A stretch of 64,000 nucleotides of DNA from Neobacillus cucumis (GTDB lineage: Bacteria > Bacillota > Bacilli > Bacillales_B > DSM-18226), in the NCBI RefSeq assembly GCF_016107705.1, contig NZ_JAEHGC010000004.1:310001-374000 (forward strand), in the 5' to 3' direction. Every line of letters begins with the position of its first letter. Positions within the stretch are counted from its first letter, which is position 1. Position numbers and translations under genes: made by a program. This document shows positions 27,964 to 36,639 of the stretch, in pieces. Under the pieces are notes generated by a model that was given only the letters and a program-made list of their open reading frames with translations, did no database searches and was not told the origin of the DNA.

Positions 27964-28180
27964 GATGGTATTACCAACTTTTTCCCGACTTATATCAATC
28001 GTGCAATTCATTCTTTCATAAACTGATAGAGGTCACCCATGTTCTTAATCCTTAAAGGAACAGAAGGGTGCTCCTTTTATTTCTAAATTACCTTTTCCAA
28101 TACAATACTCAAATCCATACCATAATTTAATTATTTTTCCGTTCAGTTACGATCAATACTTACTAGTCGCAATAGTCCTT
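27964..28180 (-). pseudogene. Decayed copy of the 3' end of the sensor kinase gene (copy B)
   Basis: Minus-strand bases at 27964-28085 align with the kinase segment encoding GTAFYS through GVGTTF. The relic reads RMNCTIDIS and EKVGNTI, where the kinase has RMKGRIDVESEKGVGTTF. The frame is broken. It lies between iteron arrays 2 and 3, as copy A lies between arrays 1 and 2. The limits are approximate. Confidence 0.7.
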
Positions 28181-28198
28181 TTGATAAAATTAATATTT

Positions 28199-28325
28199 TG
28201 TAAACAAGGAATACAAATCCGTACACTTACTTTCACACCGCTATGTAAACGCATTTGTATACATGTGTACAAATTCGTCTACAAATGTTTACAATAAGTA
28301 CACAAGTAAACGTTTCTGTAAACAT
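28199..28325. repeat. Iteron array 3, parC-like
   Basis: GTAAAC, GTACAC, GTATAC and GTGTAC cores run from 28200; the 50-base block 28276-28325 again matches arrays 1 and 2 (GTTTACAA, AGTACACAAGTAAAC, CTGTAAACAT). It directly precedes the terminator of the intact kinase gene. Confidence 0.85.
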
Positions 28326-28333
28326 GCAAAAAG

Positions 28334-28366
28334 TCAAAAAAAGAACAGCCAGTAACGGCTGCCAAT
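28334..28366 (-). terminator. Terminator of the sensor kinase gene
   Basis: Minus strand: CAGCC gttact GGCTG, then TTCTTTTTTTG. The stem is short but the T-run is good. Confidence 0.7.
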
Positions 28367-28381
28367 TCTTACTTCGTTATT

Positions 28382-30019
28382 TTAGCATCCTCCATTTTCC
28401 TCTTTCCAAAGAGGAATGCAGACTTTAAAGGTGGTACCTACACCTTTTTCACTTTCTACATCAATTCTGCCTTTCATCCGTTCAACAATCTGATAACAAA
28501 CCATTAACCCCATTCCTGTTCCTTTTTCTTTTAAGGAGTAGAAGGCTGTTCCTAATCTTTCAATTTCTTCAGCTGACATTCCAATACCCGTATCCGTTAC
28601 AACAATTTCTCCGTATCTATCATTTTTCCGTACGGTTAGGGTCAAAACCCCGCCAGTTCTCATTGCTTCAATACCATTTTTCACAATATTAATAATGACT
28701 TGTTTTAATTCACTTTTATTCCCCTTCACTAAAACCTCTTTTTCTAAAATCGTATTCAAAGAAATATTTTTAGACATGAAGGCAAATGTGTTCATTAAAT
28801 CTGCGACTTTTTTTGATAGATCACTTATATCAACCTTTTCAACATGTTCAAGGTCTGGTTTCGCCAGCGAAAGGTAATCATTAATAATTTTCTCCGCCCG
28901 GTTTAATTCATCAATCATTAATTGAATATAGCTTAATTCGGTTTCGTCCAAATGATCCTTTGTTAAAAAAATCTGCAAGAATCCACGCACTACGGTCATT
29001 GGATTGCGTATTTCATGGGCAACCGATGCAGCCAGCTGACCAATTGCATTCATTTTCTCTGCTCGCTGCAATTCCTTCTGGATTTTCGTCTTTTCAATAA
29101 TCTTTTCCATTTCACCAATGGCTTCTTCCACCCGATGGACGCTGCCAATACTTTTTGGAATCGATCCAAATTCTTTATAGGTATCTGCAAGACGTTCAAA
29201 TAATACGGTTAATTGGGAGGTCATATAGTTAAACTTTTCGCCAAGTTTCACCATGTCAGATTGATTCGAGATATTCAGCTTTACATTAAAATCACCTGAA
29301 CTCACCGCATTGATTCCAGAGATAATTTCATTTACAGGAGCAAGAGCCCTTCGAATCCCCCATCTTAAGGTAAAGTAAACTAACATTGTAATAAAAATCA
29401 AAGAGAAAAGAACGTATAAACCAATTTTCTCTTTGAATCGGCTTATTGCAGAGGCATCAACATCCACTGCAAGCACAGCAATTACCTTGCCATTATCGTC
29501 AGTGATCGGATGGAAGGCGGTAATCCATTCCCCGTATTGATCATGATAAAGACGGCTGCTGGTTACCTTCCTTTCCTTAATAGCAACATTAAAGGCATGA
29601 AGAAATTCTCCTCCTGCTTGATAGGAACTAAAATTATTGATACCATCCAATCGATCAGTTTCCGTCACCGCTAAAAAGTGCAATTCATTTCGATTCTCAA
29701 TTTTTGCATCCATTAAATATCCTTGCAAATATTCGGAATTTTCCCTTTGTACTAGCCCTACCAAATGATTTAGCTTTTTTAAGGAAGGGCTTTTTGGGTC
29801 ATGAGAGTGGATTGCTTGAAGCACATCCTTATAGGGTATCGTATAACTCCAAAGACTAGCAACTCCCTTTGCCCGCTCAGTAAATTGATTTGCTAAGTTC
29901 TTGGTTACATAATAAAATGTGAATCCTGCTGTTGAAACTACTACCACAAATGTTATTAAAAAAGAAAAAAATAATATTTTGCGATACAGAGGTAATTGGT
30001 TCGCATATCGTTTCCACAT
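28382..30019 (-). CDS. Orphan sensor histidine kinase
   Basis: The ATG at 30019 (MWKRYANQLPLYRKILFF) follows AAAGGA and places the first membrane segment at residues 14-37. An extracytoplasmic sensor of about 170 residues, with a PAS/Cache-like core (WITAFHPITDDNGKVIAVLAVDVD), is closed by a second membrane segment. HAMP, then HisKA with the phosphorylated His in ASVAHEIRNPMTVVRGFLQ, and the HATPase boxes N (IVKNGIEAM), G1 (DTGIGM) and G2 (GTGMGL) follow. The H-box resembles the KinA-KinE sporulation kinases. No response regulator gene is adjacent, so it may feed a phosphorelay; this is inference. The 3' end exists in two decayed copies downstream. Confidence 0.92.
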   Translation of the reverse strand: MWKRYANQLPLYRKILFFSFLITFVVVVSTAGFTFYYVTKNLANQFTERAKGVASLWSYTIPYKDVLQAIHSHDPKSPSLKKLNHLVGLVQRENSEYLQGYLMDAKIENRNELHFLAVTETDRLDGINNFSSYQAGGEFLHAFNVAIKERKVTSSRLYHDQYGEWITAFHPITDDNGKVIAVLAVDVDASAISRFKEKIGLYVLFSLIFITMLVYFTLRWGIRRALAPVNEIISGINAVSSGDFNVKLNISNQSDMVKLGEKFNYMTSQLTVLFERLADTYKEFGSIPKSIGSVHRVEEAIGEMEKIIEKTKIQKELQRAEKMNAIGQLAASVAHEIRNPMTVVRGFLQIFLTKDHLDETELSYIQLMIDELNRAEKIINDYLSLAKPDLEHVEKVDISDLSKKVADLMNTFAFMSKNISLNTILEKEVLVKGNKSELKQVIINIVKNGIEAMRTGGVLTLTVRKNDRYGEIVVTDTGIGMSAEEIERLGTAFYSLKEKGTGMGLMVCYQIVERMKGRIDVESEKGVGTTFKVCIPLWKEENGGC

Positions 30020-30232
30020 AGATATTGGTCCTTTCGGATTTATAATTACAATTATATCGTGAAAATTCGACATTTAATAAGCTAAATCCTTTGTCAACTT
30101 TTACCTTCTCATTCTTCTTTAATTAAATATACCTATTCAGTATACAAATTTTTACCACATCGCCGGAAAATTGCAACAATTCGACTTCCGTGATAATCTT
30201 GTGTTTATGTATGTGTTTGGGGGAGAGAGAAT

Positions 30233-31120
30233 ATGAACACCAGGGCTTTCGTATTAGCCTTAATTACAGTCACTATTTGGGGATCTACATTTCCTGCAAT
30301 CCGTGCAGGTTTGAATGGCGGCTATTCTGCGGGTCATCTAGTTCTCATTCGTTACTTAATTGCCTCTGGGTTGTTTGCGATTTATGCGCTGCTTCCCGGT
30401 GTTAGATTTCGATTGCCGCGAAAAGAGGATCTTTTAAGAATTTTATTACTCGGATGGGTTGGAATCAGTATCTATCATATTGGGGTTACCTTTGGTCAAC
30501 AAACGGTTTCAGCTGGTACCGCGGGGATGCTTGTTGCCTCTGCACCCATTTTTACGGCACTCATTGCCGTGTTTGTATTAAAAGAGCGCTTGGGTTTTGC
30601 CGGCTGGCTGGGATTAGCTATTGGTTTTATTGGGATTGCTGTAATTACTATCGGAACAGCAGGGCCTTCTTTAACGATTTCAAAGGGGGCCTTTTTAGTG
30701 GTAATTGCAGCGGCGGCAACCTCTGTATTATTTGCTTTTCAAAAGCCGCTTTTATGCCGGTATAGCTCAATAGAGTTAACCGCTTATTTTTCATGGGCTG
30801 GAACAATCCCTTTTCTTTTGTTTATGCCCGGACTTTTCCAAGACCTTCAGCATGCATCATTGGAGGCAAATCTATCGGCCATATATATCGGAATTTTCCC
30901 AACAGCCATCGGTTACGTCACATGGGCGCTCGCACTCTCAGCAGGAAAAGCCGGCTCCGTAACCAGCATGCTCTACATTGAACCAGTCGTCGTCCTCATC
31001 GTCGCCTGGATTTGGCTAAAAGAGTGGCCCAGCAACCTCACCATCTTCGGCGGCATCATCGTCATCTCCGGCGTCATCGTCGTGAATGTACTCGGGAAAA
31101 AACAGAAAGCAACAGCATAA
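30233..31120 (+). CDS. EamA/DMT family transporter
   Basis: A 295-residue protein with ten membrane segments in two repeats of five, typical of EamA (DMT) exporters of metabolites. Motifs ALITVTIWGSTFPAIRAGL at the N-terminus and FLKERLG-like FVLKERLGFAGWLGL, and in the second half TSMLYIEPVVVLIVAWIWLKEW are characteristic. GGGGGAGAG precedes the ATG. The last 100 bases are markedly richer in C than the rest. It is divergent from the kinase gene. The substrate is unknown; amino-acid or drug export is typical for the family. Confidence 0.9.
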   Translation: MNTRAFVLALITVTIWGSTFPAIRAGLNGGYSAGHLVLIRYLIASGLFAIYALLPGVRFRLPRKEDLLRILLLGWVGISIYHIGVTFGQQTVSAGTAGMLVASAPIFTALIAVFVLKERLGFAGWLGLAIGFIGIAVITIGTAGPSLTISKGAFLVVIAAAATSVLFAFQKPLLCRYSSIELTAYFSWAGTIPFLLFMPGLFQDLQHASLEANLSAIYIGIFPTAIGYVTWALALSAGKAGSVTSMLYIEPVVVLIVAWIWLKEWPSNLTIFGGIIVISGVIVVNVLGKKQKATA

Positions 31121-31123
31121 ATT

Positions 31124-31156
31124 CGACAAAATTCGGGTGGTGCCTGTCACCGCCCC
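31124..31156. repeat. Truncated copy of the dispersed palindromic element
   Basis: CGACAAAATTCGGGTGGTG is identical to the left arm at 25209-25227, with loop CCTGT (the complement of ACAGG) and a right arm cut to CACCGCCCC. It starts 4 bases after the EamA stop. Confidence 0.8.
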
Positions 31157-31179
31157 ATAAAGATTGTTCCACACCACCC

Positions 31180-31209
31180 TTGATAATTTTTTTATATTAA
31201 TTGTATAAG
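31180..31209 (+). promoter_or_regulatory. Possible promoter of the 46-aa ORF
   Basis: -35 TTGATA (31180-31185), 18-base spacer, -10 TATAAG (31204-31209). Confidence 0.4.
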
Positions 31210-31263
31210 AGAATAATAGTTTGGAAAGAATGGGGATAGGACAATATATTGGGGGGTTTGGTG

Positions 31264-31404
31264 ATGGAGGGAAATAGGTTGTTGCTAACGGATTTTACTA
31301 GTGATGAAGGGTTTGAGCTTACAAGATACATAGCACATTTATTTGAATACGTTTCTAGCCTGCAGAAAAATAATAATACACAATTGAAGCCAGCCCAAGA
31401 ATAA
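31264..31404 (+). CDS. Small protein, 46 residues, unknown function
   Basis: ATG at 31264 preceded by GGGGGG seven bases upstream. The peptide begins MEGNRLLLTDFTSDEGFELT and continues with RYIAHLFEYVSSLQ, a likely amphipathic helix, then a polar tail. No family is recognised. The last eight codons lie inside the terminator stem that follows, so coding and termination overlap. A promoter-like sequence lies 55 bases upstream. The ribosome site, promoter and terminator support a real gene; length is the main doubt. Confidence 0.55.
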   Translation: MEGNRLLLTDFTSDEGFELTRYIAHLFEYVSSLQKNNNTQLKPAQE

Positions 31405-31435
31405 GGGCTGGCTTCAATTGTATAGTGATTTTTTA
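31380..31435. terminator. Long terminator hairpin shared by convergent genes
   Basis: Perfect 17-bp stem: ACAATTGAAGCCAGCCC (31380-31396) with its complement at 31405-31421, loop AAGAATAA, then ATAGTGATTTTTTAG. It serves the small ORF and the ABC importer on the other strand. Confidence 0.92.
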
Positions 31436-31448
31436 GTTGATTCCATTA

Positions 31449-32171
31449 TTACAAAACTTTTTCTAGAAAGTCCCTTGCTCTACTTGTCTTTGGATTACTG
31501 AAAAACTCCTGCGGGGAACCTTCTTCAAGCAGTTGCCCCTCATCCAAGAAGATAACCCGGTCGGCCACTTCTCTTGCAAATCCCATCTCATGGGTAACAA
31601 TGGCCATTGTCATACCGGACTGAGCAAGATCCTTCATGACATTCAGAACTTCCTTGACCATTTCAGGGTCTAGCGCCGATGTTGGCTCATCAAATAGCAT
31701 TAACTCTGGTTCCATTGCCAGTGCACGAGCAATCGCCACACGCTGTTTCTGACCACCGGAGAGATTACTCGGAAAGGCCGATTCTTTTTCTGTTAACCCT
31801 ACGCTGGCTAACAAATTCCGTGCCTTTTTTTCAGCAATCTCACGGGATTCCCCTTTTACTTTCATTGGGGCATACGTTAGATTATCCAAAACTGTTTTAT
31901 GCGGGAACAAATAAAAGTGTTGAAAAACCATCCCAATCTGTTGTCGTACCTTCATAATATTTGTCTTTGGATCAGTAATATCTTGATTATTCACCAACAC
32001 CTTCCCCTTTGTTGGTGTTTCTAACAAGTTTAAGCAACGAAGGAAGGTCGACTTCCCAGACCCCGAAGGTCCAATAATCGAAACCACCTCACCACGTTCA
32101 ATCGTAGTCGAAATATTTTTTAAAACTTCCGTATTACCAAATTGTTTATAAAGGTTTTCTACCTTAATCAC
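31449..32171 (-). CDS. Polar amino-acid ABC importer, ATP-binding protein
   Basis: A 240-residue GlnQ-type ATPase with Walker [10 protein letters not shown], signature LSGGQKQR, Walker B LMLFDEP and [16 protein letters not shown]. It overlaps the permease gene by 8 bases and ends the operon permease-ATPase after the binding-protein gene. It is closely similar to the ATPase at 10095-10817 but serves a separate operon that has no recognisable riboswitch. The substrate is a polar amino acid; arginine, glutamine or cystine cannot be told apart here. Confidence 0.93.
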   Translation of the reverse strand: MIKVENLYKQFGNTEVLKNISTTIERGEVVSIIGPSGSGKSTFLRCLNLLETPTKGKVLVNNQDITDPKTNIMKVRQQIGMVFQHFYLFPHKTVLDNLTYAPMKVKGESREIAEKKARNLLASVGLTEKESAFPSNLSGGQKQRVAIARALAMEPELMLFDEPTSALDPEMVKEVLNVMKDLAQSGMTMAIVTHEMGFAREVADRVIFLDEGQLLEEGSPQEFFSNPKTSRARDFLEKVL

Positions 32172-32823
32172 TGTATTTCAACCTTCTTTCAACCCGTTTG
32201 CCAAGCGTTGTCAGCACCATTACCATTACCCAATAAATAACGCCAACAAATATAAGCGGTTCAAAATTCCGATAAATATCTGCGCCAACCACTTGGGCAC
32301 GACGCATAAGGTCTAAATAACCGATCGTCGAAACAAGGGCTGATTCCTTTGTAAGGGAAACAAATTCATTCATAAGTGCCGGTAAAATATTTTTCATCGC
32401 CTGAGGCAGAATAATATCCTTCATCATTAGACGATAGGGAACACCAAGTGCCTGCGCAGCCTCTGTCTGCCCTTTATCCACTGCTTGTATTCCTGCCCGA
32501 ATAATTTCCGAAACATAAGCTGCTGAATTTAAACCGAAAGCTAAAATCGATGATAAAAACGGAGTGATATCATAGCCTGTTAATTGTGGAACGGCAAAAT
32601 ATATAATCATTAATTGTAAAATTAATGGCGTGCCGCGAAAAATGGAGGTATAAATACCACCAATCCAATTTAAAGCTTTTATATGTGAAATTTTAAACAG
32701 TGCAAAAACTGTACCAAGTGCAAAACCAAAAATAATCGCTACAATGACAAATTTAAGCGTCTCCCATATTCCTTTTAACATAAAAGGAATATAAGGCACA
32801 ATTTGGCTAAAATCCAAATTCAT
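32164..32823 (-). CDS. Polar amino-acid ABC importer, permease
   Basis: A 219-residue permease with about five membrane segments. [13 protein letters not shown] and the EAA loop [23 protein letters not shown] are visible. The ribosome site is GTGAGGTG. It lies 55 bases behind the binding-protein gene and overlaps the ATPase gene by 8 bases, so the three subunits are translated together. Confidence 0.93.
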   Translation of the reverse strand: MNLDFSQIVPYIPFMLKGIWETLKFVIVAIIFGFALGTVFALFKISHIKALNWIGGIYTSIFRGTPLILQLMIIYFAVPQLTGYDITPFLSSILAFGLNSAAYVSEIIRAGIQAVDKGQTEAAQALGVPYRLMMKDIILPQAMKNILPALMNEFVSLTKESALVSTIGYLDLMRRAQVVGADIYRNFEPLIFVGVIYWVMVMVLTTLGKRVERRLKYSD

Positions 32824-32877
32824 GCCTTACACCTCACTTCAATATTTATTCTAAGCTTGTCTGACACTGATGGAAAA

Positions 32878-33654
32878 CTATTGTTGATCCTTCAGCCATT
32901 TATCCTTCAATTCTTGAAGCTTTCCATTGTCTTCTAATTTCTTAAGAACACCATTCACATCACCAACAAGCTTGCTGCCTTTTGGAAAAGCAACTGCCAT
33001 TCCTGGTGAACTGCTTGTTGGGTCATCAAATCCTGCTAAATTTTGTTTTTTAATATAACCGGTAGCTACTGATTTATCCATATAGGCTACTTGAATGCGT
33101 TTTGATAAAAGCTCCTGGATTAATGTAGTCGCATTATCCAGTGGCTTTACGTCAAATTTAACCTTTTGTTGAAGTGCTTTTGCCCCTTCTTCTTGAATGG
33201 TCCCAAGCTGAACTCCAACCGTGTTCCCTTTTAAATCATCTACTGTTTTAATATTAGAACCCTTTAAAGTAATAAACATTTCACCTGAGCGGTTATATTC
33301 AGTTGAGAAATCAACATTTTTCTTACGTTTTTCGGTAGCAGACATACCAGCAAGAACCATGTCTGCGCGGTTAGCCTGCAGGGCTCCGATTAAACCGTCA
33401 AACTTCATATCCTTAATTTCAAGCTTATATCCTAATTCTTTTGCAATCATATTCGCTAAATCAATATCAAAACCTTGGGGATTTCCCGCTGTATCTCTTG
33501 ATTCAAATGGGGCAAAGTCAGCTGATGTTGCCATTGTTAATACTTTGTTTTCTTTTCCAGTTTCTTTATTTGCACCTTCATTATTGCTCTTACCGCAAGC
33601 TGCCATAACTACTAATGTAAAAATAATCGTGGCAAATAATAAAGTCTTTTTCAT
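32878..33654 (-). CDS. Amino-acid ABC importer, substrate-binding lipoprotein
   Basis: A 258-residue type 3 solute-binding protein. The signal peptide ends MAAC, the lipobox, with lipidation at Cys20. Typical motifs are TSADFAPFE, GFDIDLANMIAKELG, MSATEKRKKNVDFS and LKGNTVGVQLGT. GGAGGAG lies before the ATG. The M20 amidohydrolase gene upstream is on the same strand and separated by a terminator, which suggests two units of one theme: uptake and hydrolysis of acylated amino acids or peptides. That link is inference from position. Confidence 0.93.
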   Translation of the reverse strand: MKKTLLFATIIFTLVVMAACGKSNNEGANKETGKENKVLTMATSADFAPFESRDTAGNPQGFDIDLANMIAKELGYKLEIKDMKFDGLIGALQANRADMVLAGMSATEKRKKNVDFSTEYNRSGEMFITLKGSNIKTVDDLKGNTVGVQLGTIQEEGAKALQQKVKFDVKPLDNATTLIQELLSKRIQVAYMDKSVATGYIKKQNLAGFDDPTSSSPGMAVAFPKGSKLVGDVNGVLKKLEDNGKLQELKDKWLKDQQ

Positions 33655-33839
33655 GATGTCTCCTCCTACAAAGATGGATTATTTTATTTTGACTTATTTT
33701 GAATTTTTATTCAACTAGATGAATATTAACACAGATTATTTTATTTGAAAAGATGTTTTTTCAATATAGAAATATTCAGAAAACACTCTTATTAAATCGT
33801 TAAAAAATACACTAAAGTTTCTATACTAATATCATCCCC

Positions 33840-33870
33840 AAAAAAAGCACCTCTATTAAATAGAGGTGCC
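33840..33870 (-). terminator. Terminator of the M20 amidohydrolase gene
   Basis: Minus strand: perfect 9-bp stem GCACCTCTA / TAGAGGTGC followed by seven T. Confidence 0.93.
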
Positions 33871-33876
33871 TCAAAT

Positions 33877-35040
33877 TTATTTGCAATTGGATAAAAATTC
33901 ATTTTTCGTGTTTTCTAACGCTTCTTTATCGGTAATTAAGTCAAATCCTGTAAAAGCTAAAGCCAGAACGCCGCTGGCTAGAATACGATGGGAGTTGTCA
34001 GTAATGGTTGTATCGGCAAATTCCGTTGTATGTGCAACAAGACCTGGAGCATCTAAACCAATATAAGGGTGGATCGCAGGAACGACATGGCTGACATTCC
34101 CCATATCAATCGAGCCGTACGACTCCTTCGCCTTCTTGACTTCCTTAATGCCTGCCGATAACAGATTTTCCGTAAACAGCTGTGATAATGTTTGATTGGT
34201 GACCATATTATCATAGCTTAATTCATAATTATCGATATGGACCTCCGCACCTGTCATAAGCGCAGCGCCTTTTGCGATATTTTTTACCTTTTCAACGACT
34301 TCATTTAAATAGCTGCGGTTGCCTGCGCGAACATAGAATTGTGCTACGGCCTTATCGGGTACAATATTGGCCGCAACGCCGCCTTCTTTAATAATTCCAT
34401 GGATTCGGACATCAGACGTCACATGCTGACGAAGAGCATTGATTCCATTGAATAATTGAAGCACTGCATCAAGGGCGTTAATCCCCTTTTCAGGAGATGC
34501 CGCAGCATGGCTTGATTTTCCCCGGAAATCAAATTGAATCGCATCCATTGCCAATGAAACCCCGCTCTCATACGATTCATCAGCAGGATGGAGGATCATG
34601 GCCGCATCAATATCCGCAAAAACTCCTTGTTCTGCCATTGGAACCTTTGCACCATTCGTTTCTTCCGCCGGAGTTCCCAGTACCACGATTCGACCGCCAA
34701 TTTCATTGACTACTTTACTCAAGAGGACCCCGGCCCCTGCACTCATCGTTCCAATCATATTGTGGCCGCATCCATGTCCGACACCGGGTAATGCATCATA
34801 TTCTGATAAATAAGCAATCGAAGGCCCAGCCTTTTTACTGTCATACACCGCTTTAAAAGCTGTTGGGCGGCCAACAATCCCTTTTTCAACAGTAAATCCA
34901 TGCTCTTCAAGAAAACCAACTAAGAGCTCCATCGACTCAAATTCCTGATCTCCTAGTTCGGGGTGATGATACAAGTGATCACTAATTTCCCATAACCTTT
35001 GCTGCAAGAGTTCTAATTCTTTTTTTAACTGATCCTTCAT
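33877..35040 (-). CDS. M20 family amidohydrolase
   Basis: A 387-residue M20D hydrolase of the IAA-amino-acid/AbgB-like type. Motifs: HHPELGDQEFES at the start, SEYDALPGVGHGCGHNMIG (metal His), GTPAEETNGAKVPMAEQGVF (catalytic and metal Glu), HPADESYESG, and the lid SSHAAASPEKGINALDAV. The C-terminal SYGSIDMGNVSHVVPAIHPY supplies the last metal ligand. Members remove acyl, glutamyl or aminobenzoyl groups from amino acids. It is a single-gene unit upstream of an amino-acid importer operon. The substrate is unknown. Confidence 0.9.
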   Translation of the reverse strand: MKDQLKKELELLQQRLWEISDHLYHHPELGDQEFESMELLVGFLEEHGFTVEKGIVGRPTAFKAVYDSKKAGPSIAYLSEYDALPGVGHGCGHNMIGTMSAGAGVLLSKVVNEIGGRIVVLGTPAEETNGAKVPMAEQGVFADIDAAMILHPADESYESGVSLAMDAIQFDFRGKSSHAAASPEKGINALDAVLQLFNGINALRQHVTSDVRIHGIIKEGGVAANIVPDKAVAQFYVRAGNRSYLNEVVEKVKNIAKGAALMTGAEVHIDNYELSYDNMVTNQTLSQLFTENLLSAGIKEVKKAKESYGSIDMGNVSHVVPAIHPYIGLDAPGLVAHTTEFADTTITDNSHRILASGVLALAFTGFDLITDKEALENTKNEFLSNCK

Positions 35041-35117
35041 CGTAAAAAACCCCCTTTGTTGTGTACATATATTTTGAAACCTTCTGATGCGAATTTCAAG
35101 CTCTAAGGGGGTGCCTT

Positions 35118-36491
35118 TTATCTAAAACTAAATTTATTTGCCGTCTTTAGGGCGAATCGGACAGACTTTCGATTTAATGTCCCTTGCAATTTCTTAATGG
35201 TCCGATCTTTTTCACTAAGCTTTGTTTGAAGTTCTTTCAACTTTTCATCTTTATTGGCAGATTCCAGCAGATAAAGATTTTCCCACCGTTCTGTTATTTC
35301 TTGCAATTCGCAGCTGCTGATTGGTGAAATAGGAGGGAGGGGCTGAATATCCGCTAATTTCTCATCCAAAGGAACTCTAACAGATGTCTGATTATCTTTA
35401 TAAATATGTTCCAGTTTATTTTTATTTAGAAAGCTAATGAATTTATCAAAATTTCCTGCTTGTGTTTTAACCGGTGCCCTAAAATCACTTTTTTCAATTA
35501 TATCGCTCAGTCTTGTTTTACTTGTAATTTCATTGGCATTCACATGTGTTAAATTATGGTACTCAGCTAATTCTCTCATTCTAGCATCCTTTGGAATTAA
35601 AATGCTAGGCGTTCCAGCAATGGTTGCGGCAATATTCCCGTGAAGCCTGGCCCCGAAACTTACATCGGCCTGCCTTAAAAAATCTAACCAAGTAGATACA
35701 TTTAAAAAGAAACGTACCCTATTGTTCATATAAGTTGGATGCGACATCGCAACTGGGTAATTTTTGCTGGATCCGGCTATAGCAGGCGCCCCGGCAAAAG
35801 TAAGCCTCATTTCCTTCAGCCATTGTGGAATAAAATAATGATTAGGAAAATCCTCCATACCTCTTGTAATAAAATCAAGTACATTTTTTGGAGAAAGGCG
35901 TGATGAATTAACACAAACCATTGAATCGGTTGTGATATTCGTTTCACGTATCTGTAATTCTCTGCCAAAGGCATACATGGAAGGGCAACCAATAACCGTA
36001 TGGTCTATATCTTCGCGAAAACCTAATTTTGACAGATATTGAGAGGTAATTTCGCCTCTGACACCAATCATTGCTGACTTTTCCAGTACAGCACTAACAA
36101 ACGCTTTGACATCATCATCAAAAGGGAAGCCCTCATTTAGCTTTGGTTCAAATGGAGCACGCAAACCTACACCAATCACCACAACTGGGATTGTCAGTTT
36201 TTTGATTAATTTCGTATATTTGCGTAAGGATGAAACAAAGTCATTTCGGAAGGCATCAGCCAATGGAATAATGTAACAACTATACTTTTGATTGATTTCA
36301 TCGGCCTTATCCGGGTCAATATCATAATAATCCGGTGTAATCGTTGTTTCTTCTGTCATTAATGTACGGAACACACTAAAGGCATAAACAAGATTCCCTA
36401 CGTTTCCGCCGATGGAATTATTCACAATCATATGTGGTGCATCAAATGTATCAAGTGGCGATATGCCCGATCTGATCAGAATATCTTTCAT
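35118..36491 (-). CDS. Polysaccharide pyruvyl transferase family protein
   Basis: A 457-residue protein. The family marks are IGGNVGNLVYAFSVFRTL near the N-terminus, VVIGVGLRAPF, and the C-terminal SFGARLHGNIAATIAGTPSILIPKDARMREL. These match the pyruvyl-transferase fold of CsaB and EpsO. The last 70 residues (about 375-445) are charged and coiled-coil-like (ENLYLLESANKDEKLKELQT). No signal peptide. It would pyruvylate a cell-wall or secreted polysaccharide, but no other polysaccharide gene is nearby, and the family includes members with other activities. Single gene. Confidence 0.85.
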   Translation of the reverse strand: MKDILIRSGISPLDTFDAPHMIVNNSIGGNVGNLVYAFSVFRTLMTEETTITPDYYDIDPDKADEINQKYSCYIIPLADAFRNDFVSSLRKYTKLIKKLTIPVVVIGVGLRAPFEPKLNEGFPFDDDVKAFVSAVLEKSAMIGVRGEITSQYLSKLGFREDIDHTVIGCPSMYAFGRELQIRETNITTDSMVCVNSSRLSPKNVLDFITRGMEDFPNHYFIPQWLKEMRLTFAGAPAIAGSSKNYPVAMSHPTYMNNRVRFFLNVSTWLDFLRQADVSFGARLHGNIAATIAGTPSILIPKDARMRELAEYHNLTHVNANEITSKTRLSDIIEKSDFRAPVKTQAGNFDKFISFLNKNKLEHIYKDNQTSVRVPLDEKLADIQPLPPISPISSCELQEITERWENLYLLESANKDEKLKELQTKLSEKDRTIKKLQGTLNRKSVRFALKTANKFSFR

Positions 36492-36590
36492 TATAAAAAA
36501 CTTACCCCTTATATTAAAATTTAATTAAAATACTATTAAATGCTACCATAGGATAAGTTAAGAAACCATTAAGAACCACTATTTGGCATT

Positions 36591-36634
36591 AAAAAAGAAA
36601 AAAAGCCCTAACTCACTTACAGAGTTAAGGCTTT
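36591..36634 (-). terminator. Terminator of serA
   Basis: Minus strand: AAAGCCTTAACTC tgtaa GAGTTAGGGCTTT (one G-T wobble), then a T-run. Confidence 0.9.
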
Positions 36635-36639
36635 CCCGA

